DNA of 32,570 bases from Oscillospiraceae bacterium (lineage in GTDB: Bacteria; Bacillota; Clostridia; Oscillospirales; Oscillospiraceae). The first letter of the stretch is position 1, and each line of letters opens with the position of its first letter. The notes under the pieces are model-generated. The model did no database searches, was not told the DNA's origin, and saw only the letters and a list, made by a program, of their open reading frames with translations. The position numbers and the translations under genes were made by a program. The stretch lies in assembly GCA_902768805.1 (NCBI GenBank), contig CACXMX010000045.1:1-32570 (forward strand), read 5' to 3'. Of this stretch, positions 31,484-32,570 are shown piece by piece.

Positions 31484-32570
31484 CCCGCTATATTCTGGCC
31501 CGGAGCGCCGGATACTGCTTCGGAGTGGAGCGCTCCGTACGCATCGCGCGCGAGGCGCTCGAGGAAGGCCCCTGCTTCAGCCTCGGCGAGCTGATCCATA
31601 ACCGCGATACGGTTTCGGAGTTGGAAAAGGCGGGGATGAGCGTCCTCGGCGGAGCGGATGAGCTGCCGGAAGGGGAGAGGATCGTGATCCGGGCCCACGG
31701 AGTGGGACGCGCGGTTTACGAGAGTCTCGAAGAGCGTCACGCGCGGGTCATCGACGCTACCTGCCCGCTGGTGCGGCGGATCCACCGGATCGCCCAAAAA
31801 GCGTCCGAGGCCGGGCGCCTCGTCGCGGTCGTGGGCGACCGGGACCATCCCGAGGTCCGCGGGATCTGCGGATGGAGCGACGGCGCGATCGTGTTCGAGG
31901 ACGCCGGGGAGATGGAGCGATGGCTCGACTCCGACGGAAAAAACGCCGCGATGCCGCTGAGCGTGGTTTTTCAGACCACACAGGTGCGTAAAAAACTGAT
32001 AGAAATCTCAAATTTGATAAAAAAAAGATGTACAAACGCGGAATTATTTGATACTATATGTGGAGCAACTGCCGACCGTCAGGGAGAAGCGATCCGGCTG
32101 GCCGCCGTATGCGACGCCATGGTCGTGATCGGAGGCGCGCACAGCGCCAACAGTCTCCATCTCGCGGAGCTTTGCCGCGAAAACTGTCGGCAGGTCGTTT
32201 TTGTTTCCGACGCCGAAGAGCTGGACTGTTCCGCTCTCGCAGGCGCCGCTTTGATCGGCATCACGGCCGGCGCTTCGGTGCCGCCGAGGATCATAAAGGA
32301 GGTAGTAAAAAAAATGAGCGACGAAATCATTATGGAAGAGACCACTGCAGAGGATGTCGCTGCGCCCGCGGTCGAAGAGACCGCCCCCACACAAGCCGCT
32401 CCCGTAGAAGCCGAGCCCGCGGCTGAGGAGGAACCCGCCGTCAAGCCCGACTCCGAGAAGACGTTTGATGAACTGCTGGAAGATTCCATCAGAATGATAA
32501 ATAACGGAGACACTGTTTCCGGTTATGTTGTCTCCATCACGCCCACCGAAGTCACCGTTGATATGGGCAC
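31480..32570 (+). CDS. ispH: IspH-ribosomal protein S1 fusion (3' end cut by window)
   Basis: The first about 278 residues are 4-hydroxy-3-methylbut-2-enyl diphosphate reductase, the last MEP-pathway enzyme, making IPP and DMAPP. The [4Fe-4S] ligands Cys13 (GYCFGV), Cys95 (ATCPLV) and Cys194 (TICGAT) are present, as are RAHGVG and the GGAHSANSLHL substrate loop. The frame then continues without a stop into an acidic Ala/Glu/Pro-rich linker from Met279. The first S1/OB-fold repeat begins at SGYVVSITPTEVTVDMG and runs off the window. Such ispH-rpsA fusions are known in Clostridia. An internal SD AAGGAGGT and ATG (32314) mark the domain boundary. The ATG start overlaps the plsC stop (ATGA). Confidence 0.94.
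   Translation, partial: MTRYILARSAGYCFGVERSVRIAREALEEGPCFSLGELIHNRDTVSELEKAGMSVLGGADELPEGERIVIRAHGVGRAVYESLEERHARVIDATCPLVRRIHRIAQKASEAGRLVAVVGDRDHPEVRGICGWSDGAIVFEDAGEMERWLDSDGKNAAMPLSVVFQTTQVRKKLIEISNLIKKRCTNAELFDTICGATADRQGEAIRLAAVCDAMVVIGGAHSANSLHLAELCRENCRQVVFVSDAEELDCSALAGAALIGITAGASVPPRIIKEVVKKMSDEIIMEETTAEDVAAPAVEETAPTQAAPVEAEPAAEEEPAVKPDSEKTFDELLEDSIRMINNGDTVSGYVVSITPTEVTVDMG
32029..32057 (+). promoter_or_regulatory. Possible internal promoter for the S1 part
   Basis: TGTACA (32029-32034), 17 nt, TACTAT (32052-32057), lying in an AT-rich patch of ispH that is unlike the rest of the gene. Each hexamer matches consensus at four of six positions, so this is tentative. Confidence 0.3.
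32296..32316 (+). promoter_or_regulatory. Internal ribosome-binding site and start at the IspH/S1 boundary
   Basis: AAGGAGGT (32296-32303), near-perfect SD, is followed 10 nt later by an in-frame ATG (32314) that begins exactly at the S1 moiety. An A8 run (32307-32314) lies between them. This would allow a free S1 to be made alongside the fusion. Confidence 0.6.

Noticed and set aside
1-32570. CRISPR arrays, insertion sequences, prophage or toxin-antitoxin modules
   Set aside because: There are no spaced direct repeats, no transposase or integrase motifs and no defence genes. Apart from the intergenic element and the trk locus, the gene content is core.

Overview
The window is a dense, GC-rich (roughly 60 % by eye) chromosomal segment of a Firmicute. 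It most likely comes from a sporulating member of the Clostridia, possibly the Oscillospirales. Evidence for this includes an SpoIIIE/FtsK translocase, a GerW/YtfJ-type spore protein, ScpA/ScpB, Mini-III RNase, RbgA/YlqF, an RqcH-type NFACT protein, vegetative promoters of TTGNNN-17-TATAAT type, and an IspH-ribosomal protein S1 fusion, an architecture known from Clostridia. Nothing looks like a phage, a transposon or a CRISPR array. Most of the segment is core housekeeping DNA.

Layout. 1-2228 (minus): a short, class II-like UvrA ATPase, cut by the window edge. 2229-2933: about 700 bp without a gene, holding several strong hairpins and a strand-symmetric, tRNA-T-arm-like palindromic element. 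2934-3009 (minus): tRNA-Ala(CGC), with a near-consensus promoter divergent from that of uppP. 3184-8811 (plus): uppP, ftsK/spoIIIE, mrnC and rqcH, closed by tandem terminators. 9030-13885: a potassium locus with a broken trkH, a trkA-type RCK subunit, a previously unlisted 52-aa single-span membrane protein, a kdpD-type kinase lacking the usual N-terminal ATPase part, and kdpE. No kdpFABC is visible. 14060-16972: rplS (own promoter and terminator), then lepB, rbgA, rnhB and yraN. 17015-17704: a metallophosphoesterase. 17799-24047: tig, clpP, clpX, lon and ysxC, a protein-quality-control cluster. 24085-28023: a site-2-type protease, scpA, scpB, a DUF2953 protein, ytfJ/gerW and an RsuA/RluB-type pseudouridine synthase. 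28140-32570: an RpiR-type regulator, a BaiN/HI0933-type flavoprotein, cmk, plsC and the ispH-rpsA fusion, which runs off the right edge.

How the genes work together. Most neighbours overlap by 1-20 nt (ATGA, TGATG or GTGA junctions), which indicates translational coupling inside long operons. tig, clpP, clpX and lon supply folding and ATP-dependent proteolysis. rplS, rbgA, ysxC and the S1 moiety serve ribosome assembly and translation, and rqcH serves rescue of stalled large subunits. ftsK and scpAB serve chromosome segregation. trkA, kdpD and kdpE suggest K+-responsive control of a Trk/Ktr uptake system instead of a Kdp pump.

The most notable departures from the ordinary are: trkH interrupted twice, exactly at the two cytosolic linkers while all four filter motifs survive; clpP with a radically altered N-terminus and no conventional start codon; an attenuator-like pair of mutually exclusive hairpins directly before lon; a strong internal ribosome-binding site at the IspH/S1 boundary; and the three-way-junction palindromic element next to tRNA-Ala. 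I did not find clear evidence for a wholly new multi-gene system.
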